DNA from: JAWKZG01 sp041396125
GTDB lineage: Bacteria; Pseudomonadota; Gammaproteobacteria; Competibacterales; Competibacteraceae
Direction: 5' to 3'
Length of the DNA stretch: 64,000 bases
Assembly: GCA_041396125.1 (NCBI GenBank)
Contig: JAWKZG010000019.1
Location: 55,943-119,942 of the forward strand
Shown here: piece after piece, positions 17,697-26,676 of the stretch
Position numbering within the stretch: the first letter of the stretch is position 1
Layout: every line of letters starts with the position of its first letter
Program-made: the position numbers and the translations under genes
The notes under the pieces: generated by a model
Database searches by the model: none
Seen by the model: only the letters and a program-made list of their open reading frames with translations
Told to the model about the DNA's origin: nothing

Positions 17697-19442
17697 TCAG
17701 GGGGCTACCAGGCCCAGCAGTTTTTCGATAAACCGTTCGGCATCATGGGTATGCAACAAGTCCTTGACCTGGGTCTGCAAAGGTATGCACTCGCTTTGCG
17801 TGATGACTTGTTTGACTTCCAGTAAATTGGCGGGATGCATGCTGAATTCGGTCAGGCCCAGTCCGAGCAATAATTTGGTATAGCGCGGCTCGCCCGCCAT
17901 CTCGCCACACAGACTGACCGGAATGCCAACCTCCCGGCCTGCGCGGATTGTCATATGAATAAGCTGCAGGACTGCCGGATGGAGCGGATCGTAGAGATAA
18001 TTGACCTCATCGTCGATGCGGTCGATGGCCAGCGCGTACTGGATTAAATCATTGGTACCAATGGATAAAAAATCCAGCTGGCGGGCAAACAGCGGGGCAC
18101 AGACGGCGGCGGCCGGGACTTCTATCATGCCGCCGACCGGCAACTGTTCGTCGAAAGGCAGCCCCTGTTCGCGCAGCTCCTGTTTAAGTTCGGCGATCAG
18201 TAATTGTGTTTGCTGTACTTCCTGAATGGACGAGAGCATTGGCAGCATCAGCCGCAAACGCCCGTAGTGCGAAGCGCGCAGGATAGCCCGTAATTGCGGG
18301 CGGAATAAATCGGGTTCGCGCAGGCAGAGCCGGATTGCCCGCAGGCCCAGGGCCGGATTGTTAGCCAGAGGGGCATCGGTCCGCCCGCCATCGACTTGTT
18401 TATCGGCACCCAGATCCAGTGTGCGAATAGTGATCGGTCGCTGCTCCATGGCGCGGATTACATCCAGAAAGACCGCCAGTTGTTCCTCTTCGCCTGGCGG
18501 TTCAGCGCGGTTCATGTATAAAAACTCGGTGCGATACAGGCCCACCCCGTCAGCACTGACCCGCAGGGCGGCTGTGGCGTCTTCCAGCAATTCGATATTG
18601 GCGTGCAGTGCAATCCGGGTACCATCGCGGGTAAGCGCTGGCTGGTGACTGAAAGCCGTCAGGGCGTGGCGGCGCTGCTGTTCCTGTTGTTGCCGGGCGC
18701 GGTAAAAATCCAGCGAGAGCTCATCCAGCCCGGCCAGCACCACACCCCGCACCCCGTCTACCACGACTATTTCATCATCGCGCAGATAACGCCGCACCTG
18801 ACGGGCACCGACGATGGCCGGAATTTCCAGGCTGCGGGCCAGAATGGCGGTATGTGACAGCGGGCCGCCGTATTCGGTTACAAAGGCCAGCACGCCCTGG
18901 TTTTGCATCAGGATAGTGTCAGCCGGGGTCAGATCGTCAGCGATAACGATGCGCTTGGCGAAACGCGGCAGTGACAGATCACCGACCGGGTTTTCAGCAC
19001 CCGCCAGCAGAATACGGTGAATCCGCGCCACCACATGATCGACATCGTCTTTGCGGGTGCGCAGATATTCATCATCCATGTCTTCGAAGACCTGCACAAT
19101 CCGGTCACGCTGGATTTTCAGCGCCCATTCTGCGTTGCAGCGCTGACTGCGAATGATCTCCAGTGGCGCTTTTGCCAGCAGAGAGTCATTCAGCATCAGC
19201 AAGTGGGTATCGATAAAGGCGGCGACATCAGTGGGGGAGGCGGCTGGAATACGTTCCCGGATAGCGCGCAGTTCGGCTCGGGCCAGTTCCAGCCCGGTGC
19301 GGTAGCGCTCGATTTCTGCGTCGAGTTGTGCGGCTTGCAGTTCGTACTCGACAATTTCAGTCTGCGCCCGCTGCAGGCGATAAACCCGCCCGATTGCGTA
19401 GCCTCGTGAAACGCCGATGCCATGAATCGCCAGGCTTGCCAT
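17697..19442 (-). CDS. ptsI: Phosphoenolpyruvate-protein phosphotransferase (enzyme I of the PTS)
   Basis: A 581-residue enzyme I if translation starts at the ATG complementary to 19442 (MASLAIHGIGVSRGYAIGRV), which matches the usual enzyme I N-terminus; the open frame extends upstream to 19601 but that part is not family-like. The phosphorylated His lies in YGGPLSHTAILARSLEIPAIVG. The PEP site is seen as GLYRTEFLYMNRAEPP, MLPMLSS, GTNDLIQYALAIDR and VSLCGEMAGEP. There is no N-terminal GAF domain, so it is PtsI-like rather than PtsP. It phosphorylates HPr, encoded just upstream at 19617. No sugar-specific enzyme II is nearby, so a regulatory role is likely. Confidence 0.92.
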   Translation of the reverse strand: MASLAIHGIGVSRGYAIGRVYRLQRAQTEIVEYELQAAQLDAEIERYRTGLELARAELRAIRERIPAASPTDVAAFIDTHLLMLNDSLLAKAPLEIIRSQRCNAEWALKIQRDRIVQVFEDMDDEYLRTRKDDVDHVVARIHRILLAGAENPVGDLSLPRFAKRIVIADDLTPADTILMQNQGVLAFVTEYGGPLSHTAILARSLEIPAIVGARQVRRYLRDDEIVVVDGVRGVVLAGLDELSLDFYRARQQQEQQRRHALTAFSHQPALTRDGTRIALHANIELLEDATAALRVSADGVGLYRTEFLYMNRAEPPGEEEQLAVFLDVIRAMEQRPITIRTLDLGADKQVDGGRTDAPLANNPALGLRAIRLCLREPDLFRPQLRAILRASHYGRLRLMLPMLSSIQEVQQTQLLIAELKQELREQGLPFDEQLPVGGMIEVPAAAVCAPLFARQLDFLSIGTNDLIQYALAIDRIDDEVNYLYDPLHPAVLQLIHMTIRAGREVGIPVSLCGEMAGEPRYTKLLLGLGLTEFSMHPANLLEVKQVITQSECIPLQTQVKDLLHTHDAERFIEKLLGLVAP

Positions 19443-19616
19443 AGCTAGGGTTGATGGGTGATCGAACAGCCGTGAGGCCGGCGCAGTGCCGTTCCTGTCG
19501 GCTGATGCAAGCTGCTGGCGGAGCTGGCTGATGGGACGTGCCTTGCCACCCGTTGCGCTGTTTGGTGGTAAGCGGCGGTTTTTGCGTTGCGCCGGCTGCA
19601 CGTCCCTAGCATGCTG

Positions 19617-19886
19617 TTATTCCTCCTCGTCAAACCGGCGCTGGATCAGGGCCTCGAGTTGTTCCAGTGCCTGTTCGGCATCATTGCCGTGCGCGATAAG
19701 GCGCAATTGGGTGCCTTTGGCAGCCGCCAGCATCAGCACACCCATGATGCTTTTGGCATTGACCTGGCGCTCGTCTTTAATCAGCGTGATCTCACAGCCA
19801 AACCGGGCGGCCACGCCGACCAGCTTGGCTGCGGCACGGGCGTGCAGGCCAAGTCGATTGATGATAGTGACTTCGCGTATCAACAC
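19617..19886 (-). CDS. ptsH: HPr-family phosphocarrier protein
   Basis: An 89-residue HPr. The enzyme I-phosphorylated His is in NRLGLHARAAAKLV (about residue 15) and a Ser at the usual position 46 is in NAKSIMGVLMLAAAKG, the site used by HPr kinase. Both sites are intact, which agrees with the short hprK gene two genes upstream. It lies in the order ptsN-hprK-rapZ-ptsH-ptsI, all on the minus strand. Confidence 0.93.
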   Translation of the reverse strand: MLIREVTIINRLGLHARAAAKLVGVAARFGCEITLIKDERQVNAKSIMGVLMLAAAKGTQLRLIAHGNDAEQALEQLEALIQRRFDEEE

Positions 19887-19913
19887 GCTGTTACTTCTCC
19901 AACAAAAGAGTAA

Positions 19914-20780
19914 TCATGAACCCAGCTCACGATGACGGGTTTTTACATTCGAACGCAAGCCGCTGAAGTGTTCTGCCAGTTCAGCCGCGACGAAAACCGA
20001 ACGGTGTTGACCGCCGGTACAGCCGATAGCGACAGTGAGATAGCTGCGCGAGCCATCGTCGAAGCGGGGTATCCAGCGCTCCAGCATGAGTTTAAGGTCA
20101 TCCAGCAACTGCAAAACGCTGTCCTGACCGAGCAAAAAATCGCGAACGGGTTTATCCAGTCCGGTCAGCAGACGTAATTTGCGATCCCAATGCGGGTTGG
20201 GCAAGCAGCGCACGTCAAAGACAAAATCCGCATCGGCAGGGACACCATGCTTATAGCCAAAGGACTCGAACAGCAGAATCAGACCGGTGGCCGCTTGAGT
20301 GTGCAGACGGCTGCGTACCAGATCGCGCAATTCATGCACATTGGTCTGGCTGGAATCAATCAGCATGGTGGCATGGGCGCTGATCGCCTGTAACAGGCGG
20401 CGCTCACGCTGAATCGCTTCCATCAGACTGCTGCCGTCCAGGCCCAGGGGATGCTTGCGCCGGGTTTCGTGATAGCGCTGTACCAACGCATCGTCAGTGG
20501 CTTGCAGAAACAGGATGTCGATAGTCAGACCCAGCTCTGTCAGGTCGGCCAGGACATCCGGAAAATCATCCAGCTGATCCAGAAAATTACGGGCGTCGAT
20601 GCCCACCGCGATAGTGTTTGCGCTGAGTACATTGCGCTCGTGTGAGAGTACGGTTTCCGCGAACGGCTTGAGCAGCTGCAGGGGTAAATTATCCACGCAG
20701 TAATAGCCCAGATCCTCCAGGGTTTGCAAGGCGATGGTTTTACCGGAACCGGACAGGCCGCTGACAATGATCAGGCGCAT
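19914..20780 (-). CDS. rapZ: RNase adapter protein RapZ
   Basis: A 288-residue nucleotide-binding protein. The N-terminal Walker A is VSGLSGSGKTIALQTLEDLGYYCVDNLP; the C-terminal domain contains SFGYKHGVPADADFVFDVRCLPNPHW and AIGCTGGQHRSVFVAAELA, both diagnostic. In Escherichia coli it binds the sRNA GlmZ and guides RNase E, linking glucosamine-6-phosphate levels to cell-envelope synthesis. It overlaps the hprK stop by 10 bp. Confidence 0.95.
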   Translation of the reverse strand: MRLIIVSGLSGSGKTIALQTLEDLGYYCVDNLPLQLLKPFAETVLSHERNVLSANTIAVGIDARNFLDQLDDFPDVLADLTELGLTIDILFLQATDDALVQRYHETRRKHPLGLDGSSLMEAIQRERRLLQAISAHATMLIDSSQTNVHELRDLVRSRLHTQAATGLILLFESFGYKHGVPADADFVFDVRCLPNPHWDRKLRLLTGLDKPVRDFLLGQDSVLQLLDDLKLMLERWIPRFDDGSRSYLTVAIGCTGGQHRSVFVAAELAEHFSGLRSNVKTRHRELGS

Positions 20781-21355
20781 AAACCCGTCTCCGGTATCCG
20801 CACTTTGGTGTGTTGTTGCTGCAGGCGTTGTTCCAGCACCGCCTGCGCGGTACCAAGATGCCGTTGCAGCAGTTCAGCACGCACCAAAACCGTCGCCGCT
20901 GCAGCCAGTTCGGGGGTATCGTGAGCCAGCCGCAGCTCGGGCAGTTCGAGGCCCAGAAGCGTGCGGTGGTAGCGGGGCGGCACAAGCTGTGGCGCGGTTT
21001 GCGGCAGCTGGTTTGTGCTGAGCCGCAGGACCAGATCCAGCCGTTGCCGAGACCGCAATGCCCGCCTGCCCAGGAGACTTTGTACATCAAGCAGGCCCAG
21101 CCCGCGGACGTGCAGCAAGCCGCGTAGCAGCGGGTCGCAGCTGCCTTCCAGTAATCCTTCCGGGGTACGCCTCAGCACAGGGGCATCATCACAAATCAGC
21201 GCATGTCCCTGCAGCAACAGCTGCCAGGCCAGACGGGATTTTCCGCAGCCACTGGCACCCGTGATCAAGACCCCCAGGCCATAACAGCTGAGCAGAATCC
21301 CGTGTACGGTCTGGCAATCTGATGCGGTGGTACCGCTGTAGCGGGATGCCGACAT
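20771..21355 (-). CDS. hprK: HPr kinase/phosphorylase, short form
   Basis: With the ATG complementary to 21355 (MSASRYSGTTASDCQTVHG) this is a 194-residue protein that corresponds to the C-terminal catalytic domain only. Walker A is ITGASGCGKSRLAWQLLLQGHALICDDAP; a conserved-looking segment is LLHVRGLGLLDVQSLLGRRAL. The N-terminal domain of classical HprK (about 130 residues) is missing, as in alphaproteobacterial short forms. It starts 2 bp after the ptsN stop. The target would be Ser46 of the HPr at 19617. Whether it is kinase, phosphorylase or both cannot be read from sequence. Confidence 0.85.
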   Translation of the reverse strand: MSASRYSGTTASDCQTVHGILLSCYGLGVLITGASGCGKSRLAWQLLLQGHALICDDAPVLRRTPEGLLEGSCDPLLRGLLHVRGLGLLDVQSLLGRRALRSRQRLDLVLRLSTNQLPQTAPQLVPPRYHRTLLGLELPELRLAHDTPELAAAATVLVRAELLQRHLGTAQAVLEQRLQQQHTKVRIPETGLCA

Positions 21356-21357
21356 AT

Positions 21358-21825
21358 TTACAGGCCTGCTGCTGGCTGCCAGCTGGTGAGCTTTTCGTAC
21401 AGCTGCTGGTCGGATGTTACTGCACGCAACTGTTCGCAAAAGAGCTTATCGTCGAACATTTCTGCCAGATAGGCGATGATCTTGAGGTGTTCGTCGGTGA
21501 AATGCTCGGGCACCAGCAGTGCAAACATGATATCCACCGGTTGCTGATCCATGGCATCAAAGTCGATACCCTGATCCAGTTTGAGCACAGCACCGATAGC
21601 ATGATCACTGCCGGCCAGGCGGCCATGGGGCAGGGCAACACCATGCCCAAGGCCGGTACTGCCCAGGCGTTCACGGCCCAGCAAACTGTCAAAAATGGCG
21701 CGGGACGTGACCGCGGGCTCAGCATCGGCGATCAGATCGCCCAGTAGCTCCAGCGCTTTTTTCTTGCTGGCGACATCGCTACGCTGCGTCACCCGCTCCG
21801 GGCTGATAAGGTCGGTGATATTCAT
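21358..21825 (-). CDS. ptsN: Nitrogen-regulatory PTS enzyme IIA
   Basis: A 155-residue EIIA-Ntr. The phosphorylated His is in GLGHGVALPHGRLAGSDHAIG (about residue 66). It accepts phosphate through enzyme I and HPr and acts as a regulator of potassium transport, nitrogen and envelope responses in other proteobacteria. It is placed between hpf and hprK, as is usual downstream of rpoN. Confidence 0.93.
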   Translation of the reverse strand: MNITDLISPERVTQRSDVASKKKALELLGDLIADAEPAVTSRAIFDSLLGRERLGSTGLGHGVALPHGRLAGSDHAIGAVLKLDQGIDFDAMDQQPVDIMFALLVPEHFTDEHLKIIAYLAEMFDDKLFCEQLRAVTSDQQLYEKLTSWQPAAGL

Positions 21826-21846
21826 TGCAGGCGTGTATAACTCGGT

Positions 21847-22167
21847 TCAGGCGGAGTAGTCCCGGGGTTTTTCATCGCGATGCTTGTCCGCTGTTTTTTC
21901 TTTGTGTTTCTTGATCTGACGGTCAAGTTTGTCGGCCAGCGCATCGATGGCCGCATACATGTCCTCGTTTACAGCATCAGCAAAGATATCATTACCCGCG
22001 ATATGAATATTGGCTTCTGCTTTTTGATTAAGTTTCTCGACACTGAGGATGATTTTGGCACTCGTCACGCGGTCGAAGTGACGCTCAATGCGATCGAGCT
22101 TATCGTGGATGTAATTACGCAGGGCATCGGTGATATCAACATGATGGCCGCTGATAGTGATTTGCAT
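21847..22167 (-). CDS. hpf: Ribosome hibernation promoting factor, short form
   Basis: A 106-residue protein beginning MQITISGHHVDITDALRNYIHDKLDRIERHFD. The ATG complementary to 22167 is preceded by AAGGAG 6-11 bp upstream, which rules out the longer open frame to 22203. The length matches the short Hpf that helps form 100S ribosome dimers in stationary phase. The C-terminal tail is Lys/Asp-rich. Confidence 0.93.
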   Translation of the reverse strand: MQITISGHHVDITDALRNYIHDKLDRIERHFDRVTSAKIILSVEKLNQKAEANIHIAGNDIFADAVNEDMYAAIDALADKLDRQIKKHKEKTADKHRDEKPRDYSA

Positions 22168-22285
22168 TGCAGACTCCTTAGTATAACGGGTAAAACGAAG
22201 CACAAGAGCTACCTGCCTTGAGCAGCTTGGCTGGCAGGGCAGTACTGCCGGTCTGTTTAAACTTCAGTCCGGCACAGAAGATTTT

Positions 22286-23739
22286 TCAACTCAGGCGTTT
22301 ACGGTCAGAGGACGAGGCAACGCCCATGAGTTCACGATATTTGGCCACAGTACGGCGGGCGACTTTAATGCCTTCCTTGTCCAGCAGCTGGGCAATTTTA
22401 CTGTCGCTGAGTGGTTTTAAGGGGTTTTCATCGCTGATCAGTTTTTTGATCATGGCACGGATGGCAATTGATGAGGCCTCGCCGCCATCGTTGGTACTGA
22501 CGTGACTGGAAAAAAGTACTTGAATTCAAAAATACCGCGCGGGGTATGCATAAATTTTTGTGTGGTGACCCGTGAAATCGTGGATTCATGCATTTCCAGC
22601 GTTTCCGCAACATCGCGCAGAACCAGCGGTTTCATATACTCTTCTCCGTATTCCAGAAAAGCACGTTGATGTTCCACGATGCAGGTGGCAACCCGCAGCA
22701 GGGTTTCGTTGCGATTCTGCAGGCTTTTCAGAAACCAGCGCGCTTCCTGTAAATTATTGCGCATGGACTGATTATCAGCGCTGTTATCGGCGCGCTTGAT
22801 CAGGCTTGAATATTGGCCATTGATGCGCAGTCGTGGCGCGTTGTCCGGATTCAGGTCGACCCGCCAGGTGTTTTTGTGTTTGACCACAAATACATCGGGA
22901 ATGACGTAATCGGGCTGGGTATTAGAGAGTTCTGTGCCTGGCCGGGGGTTGAGTGTCTGGATCAGACAGATGATGGATTGCAACTCGTCACGGTCGACTT
23001 TCAGGCGTCGCATCATGCCGTTGTAATCGTGACTGGCAAGCAGGTTCAGGTGTTGTTCAAGCAGTATCTTGGCTTGCTTTAGCCATGGTGTGTCGGGCGG
23101 CAGTTGATACAGTTGCAGCAGCAGGCATTCGCCTGGATCGCGGGCAGCGATGCCGGGCGGATCGAAGCGCTGTATACGGTGCAGCACTGCCTCGACTTCG
23201 TCCAGACCAATCTCCAGTTCGGTGGGCAGACCTTGCTGGATTTCTTCCAGGGACTGGGTCAGATAGCCGGCGTCATTAATACCGTCGATGAGTGCCTCGG
23301 CAATCATGCGATCCTGTTCGCTGAAAGGGGTTAATTCCATCTGCCAGGTAAGATAGTCTTGCAGCGACTGGCTGGTCGACATGTTCTGGTCATAGGCAAA
23401 ATCGGAATCATCATCATTGCGTGAGTAGCTGGTAGCGCCATCGTAGGACTCGTAGACATCTTCCCAATTACTGTCTACTGGCAGCTCGTCTGGCGTTTGT
23501 TCCGTATTGCCGGTATTCAGTTCAACTTCACTGCTGTGCGGCTTTTCATCAATAGTTTCGGCCGGGGCAGGGATTGCTTCTGCCTCCTCGGCCTGCTCCA
23601 ACATGAAATTCGATTCAAGCACGGTTTGAATTTCAGTTTGCAACTCCAGACTGGACAACTGCAGCAGACGAATGGCCTGTTGCAACTGCGGCGTCATGGT
23701 GAGCTGTAAACTCGTCCGTAACTGTAGAGATTGACGCAT
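22286..23739 (-). CDS. rpoN: RNA polymerase sigma-54 factor (one frameshift)
   Basis: Sigma-54 of about 484 residues. Region I is the Gln/Leu-rich MRQSLQLRTSLQLTMTPQLQ; an acidic region II follows (residues about 60-120); then the core-binding domain and the DNA-binding part with HESTISRVTTQKFMHTPRGIFEFKYFF. The frame breaks at the run of six A at 22510-22515 (T on the coding strand); one missing base restores SSHVSTNDGGEASSIAIRAMI and the RpoN box ARRTVAKYRE before the stop at 22286. Read as printed, the protein would end at 22450 without the RpoN box. Loss is unlikely given the intact remainder, so I treat it as a read error. Confidence 0.9.
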
Positions 23740-23878
23740 AAGCTACGCGATACTTCCAGGTTGATGTGCGATTAAATGAAATATGTCTACCTCATGAACT
23801 ATACTGTTAATTATAGATTAATGCACATGTTATGCCATGAAAAACATGATAAAACTTGATGGTACTGTGCTTTAGCGC

Positions 23879-24604
23879 TTAAAGATGGAATGATTCCCCG
23901 AGATAAACCTGCCGCACGATTTGATCCGATAGAATGACCTGTGGACTGCCGGCCGCGATGACCCGACCCTCGTTGAGAATATAGGCTCGCGAACAGGTGC
24001 CCAAAGTGACCTGAACATTATGATCGGTCAGTAAAACGCCGATGCCGCGTTCGCGTAAATGCTCGATGATGCGCTGGATATCAGCCACCGAGAGCGGATC
24101 AACGCCAGCAAAGGGTTCGTCCAGTAAAATAAACTTCGGATCAGCTGCCAGCGCCCGTGCAATTTCGACCCGGCGTCGTTCGCCACCGGACAGACTAACC
24201 CCCAGCTGATCGGCCAGATGCTCGACATGTAACTCGGCCATCAGCTCGGTGGCCAGCGCCAGACGCGCTTTGCGATTCAGTTCGCGGCGTTGTTCCAGAA
24301 TGGAAAGGATATTCTCATGTACGGAAAGCTTGCGAAAAACAGAAGGCTCCTGCGGCAGATAGCCAATGCCCTGGCGCGCGCGGGCATGCATGGGAAGCTC
24401 GGTGATATCTCGCTGATCCAGGCTGACGCGGCCTTCATCGCAGCGAATCAGGCCCACCATCATATAAAAACTGGTGGTTTTCCCCGCGCCGTTGGGGCCC
24501 AGCAGGCCGACGACCTCGCCGCTGTTGACAGTGATTGAAACGCCGTCGACCACCCGCCGACCACGGTAACGCTTGACGATTTCTTTGGCGGCCAATTGTG
24601 CCAT
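23879..24604 (-). CDS. lptB: LPS export ABC transporter ATP-binding protein
   Basis: A 241-residue ATPase. Walker A is GPNGAGKTTSFYMMVGL, the signature is LSGGERRRVEIARALA, and Walker B is FILLDEPFAGVDP. It drives extraction of lipopolysaccharide from the inner membrane through LptFG (not in this window). It follows lptA by 3 bp. Confidence 0.95.
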   Translation of the reverse strand: MAQLAAKEIVKRYRGRRVVDGVSITVNSGEVVGLLGPNGAGKTTSFYMMVGLIRCDEGRVSLDQRDITELPMHARARQGIGYLPQEPSVFRKLSVHENILSILEQRRELNRKARLALATELMAELHVEHLADQLGVSLSGGERRRVEIARALAADPKFILLDEPFAGVDPLSVADIQRIIEHLRERGIGVLLTDHNVQVTLGTCSRAYILNEGRVIAAGSPQVILSDQIVRQVYLGESFHL

Positions 24605-24607
24605 GAA

Positions 24608-25102
24608 TTACTTGTTACGCGGCTGGATGGTGAATTCGACCCGGCCACTGTCTGATTTGCCGGTCGCGCTGACCACATCCGAGGTCAGGTCGTATTCGAT
24701 ACGATGGCCCTGGAACTTATCGCCGCCTTGCGTAAAACGGGCGTTGCCGGTTACCACGACCTGGGCGGTGACCGCATTATATTCAATGCGATCGCCCACG
24801 CCGTCGATGTTGGGTTTATTGCGAGCGGGCTGGTAGCGGAAACGGGTCGGGCCGCCGACGGCAACCATGCGCTGAAAAACGCCGTTCTGATCGAAATAGA
24901 CGGTGGCTTTATCAGCCGCCAGATACATTGTGCCCTGGGTAACCTCGACCTGACCTTCGTAAATGCTGACGCCACTGCGCTGGTCGAAGCTGGCCTTATT
25001 GGCTTGCAAATGAATAGGTTGCTGCCGATCTTCGGGCAAGGCGCTGAGCTGCAACGGCAGGGCGATAAACAGAAACAGGAAAATCTTATGGCGGTGCAGC
25101 AT
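24608..25102 (-). CDS. lptA: Periplasmic LPS-transport bridge protein LptA
   Basis: A 164-residue OstA-type protein starting at the ATG complementary to 25102 with signal peptide MLHRHKIFLFLFIALPLQLSAL. The mature part has the beta-jellyroll repeats KASFDQRSGVSIYEGQVEVTQG and GDRIEYNAVTAQVVVTGNARF. It carries LPS across the periplasm. It overlaps lptC by 17 bp. Confidence 0.92.
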   Translation of the reverse strand: MLHRHKIFLFLFIALPLQLSALPEDRQQPIHLQANKASFDQRSGVSIYEGQVEVTQGTMYLAADKATVYFDQNGVFQRMVAVGGPTRFRYQPARNKPNIDGVGDRIEYNAVTAQVVVTGNARFTQGGDKFQGHRIEYDLTSDVVSATGKSDSGRVEFTIQPRNK

Positions 25103-25649
25103 AGTGCCCTCTGACTGCGGAAAGCAGGGTGTAATTTTGTTGATCCACCTGACCACGCAGACCCGTGCCATCCATGCTGCCGTGAGGAAATGTCATATGC
25201 ACGGGAGCATCAGTGGCAATAGTTTCATCGCGCGGGCGGTAGGTCAGGTCGCTGGTGTTAAGCTGCAGGGCCGCTGCAGGATCGCCCGCGTTGCGTATAG
25301 CCTCCACGGCATCGCGCAGTTGCACTGTACGCTGATCTTCCGCTATCCAGGCTTGTCCGGCGTTGATATGCCAGAGTTCAAAACGGCCTTCCTGATATAA
25401 AATCATGTGTGGTTGCTCGATTTCAATACCGCGTTGATCTGGCCATTGTATTAAGTGCGGCGCACTGAGTGTGTATTGCCGTACGCCTTGTCCGTTCAGA
25501 CGAGTGGCCTGGAAATTCTCCAGAATCAGGCGCGGCGCGGTTAACTGCTCGGCATTGTCCGTCTGTCGGGTAGCCTGCAGACTGAGCAGCCACCACAGAC
25601 TTGAACCCGCCAGCGACAAGAGCACGATAATAGCAAGGACACTACGCAT
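25086..25649 (-). CDS. lptC: LPS export protein LptC
   Basis: A 187-residue bitopic membrane protein: N-terminal span MRSVLAIIVLLSLAGSSLWWLL, then a periplasmic LptC domain (LTAPRLILENFQATRLNGQG, ETIATDAPVHMTFPHGSMDGTGL). The start complementary to 25649 is only 19 bp after the kdsD stop, so no kdsC gene fits between them, unlike the usual kdsD-kdsC-lptC order. Confidence 0.9.
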   Translation of the reverse strand: MRSVLAIIVLLSLAGSSLWWLLSLQATRQTDNAEQLTAPRLILENFQATRLNGQGVRQYTLSAPHLIQWPDQRGIEIEQPHMILYQEGRFELWHINAGQAWIAEDQRTVQLRDAVEAIRNAGDPAAALQLNTSDLTYRPRDETIATDAPVHMTFPHGSMDGTGLRGQVDQQNYTLLSAVRGHYAAPP

Positions 25650-25668
25650 TGTGGCGGGAAAAAGATGC

Positions 25669-26676
25669 TCAGACCACGCCTGCGCGCAGCAGATCGTGCA
25701 TATTAAAGGCACCGATCAGGCGGTTTGCCTCATCGACGACGGGCAGGATAAATATCTGATGGGTTTCCATCATATTAACCGCCTCGGCGGCCAATACTTC
25801 GGGACCAATGGTTTTGCAGGGCGAACTCATCAGCTCGCCGATGGGCGCACTGTGCAGGTCGATTTTCTTTTCCAGACTGCGCCGCAGATCGCCATCGGAG
25901 AAAATACCGAGGACGTGCTCGTCAGCATTGACGATAACAGTCATACCCAGCCGTTTGGCCGACATCTCCAGCAAGGCAGTATGCAGGGTGTCCTGAGGAT
26001 GATTGCGTGGCACCGCAGCGCCTTTGTGCATGATATCTTCGACTTTTAGCAGTAGTCGCCGGCCCAGTTTTCCACCTGGATGAGAGCGGGCAAAATCATC
26101 ACTGGTAAAGCCGCGTGCATCGAGTAATGCAACGGCCAGGGCATCACCCATTGCCAAGGCCGCGGTAGTGCTGGCGGTAGGCGCAAGCCCCAAAGGACAG
26201 GCTTCCTGCGCCACGCTGACATCAATATGCACATCGGCCGTGCTGGCCAGGGTCGAGTTGGGATTACCGGTCAGGGCGATCAAAGGGACACGCAGGCGCT
26301 TGATCAGCGGCAGCAGGGTGCGGATTTCTTCGGTTTCTCCCGAATTCGACAAGGCCAGTACGACGTCGTGACGGGTGATCATGCCCAGATCGCCGTGGCT
26401 GGCTTCGGCAGGATGTACAAAAAAGGCCGGACTGCCGGTACTGGCCAGAGTAGCGGCGATCTTGCCGCCAATATGGCCGGATTTGCCGATCCCCAGCACG
26501 ACGATGCGACCGGTACAGGCTAATAATAACTCACAGGCATGGGCAAAATGCTGATCAAGTCGCCCGCTCAGCGCTTTAAGCGCATCCGCTTCAATATCGA
26601 GCACGCTGCGTGCCAGCTCGATAAATTTTGGCGCGGTTGCCTCAGGGGGTATAAAGCCAGTTTTGGACGGCTTCAA
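25669..26676 (-). CDS. kdsD: Arabinose-5-phosphate isomerase
   Basis: A 335-residue enzyme that makes D-arabinose 5-phosphate for Kdo synthesis. The N-terminal SIS domain has VLGIGKSGHIGGKIAATLASTG and ALSNSGETEEI; two CBS repeats follow (MHKGAAVPRNHPQDTLHTALL and MSSPCKTIGPEVLAAEAVNMM). The start complementary to 26676 lies 35 bp inside the tolC 3' end, suggesting coupling; a shorter start inside the frame cannot be excluded. Confidence 0.93.
   Translation of the reverse strand: MKPSKTGFIPPEATAPKFIELARSVLDIEADALKALSGRLDQHFAHACELLLACTGRIVVLGIGKSGHIGGKIAATLASTGSPAFFVHPAEASHGDLGMITRHDVVLALSNSGETEEIRTLLPLIKRLRVPLIALTGNPNSTLASTADVHIDVSVAQEACPLGLAPTASTTAALAMGDALAVALLDARGFTSDDFARSHPGGKLGRRLLLKVEDIMHKGAAVPRNHPQDTLHTALLEMSAKRLGMTVIVNADEHVLGIFSDGDLRRSLEKKIDLHSAPIGELMSSPCKTIGPEVLAAEAVNMMETHQIFILPVVDEANRLIGAFNMHDLLRAGVV

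Noticed and set aside
17697..19601. Long form of ptsI starting at 19601
   Set aside because: The first 53 residues are Pro/Arg/Ser-rich and do not resemble enzyme I; the family start is at 19442.
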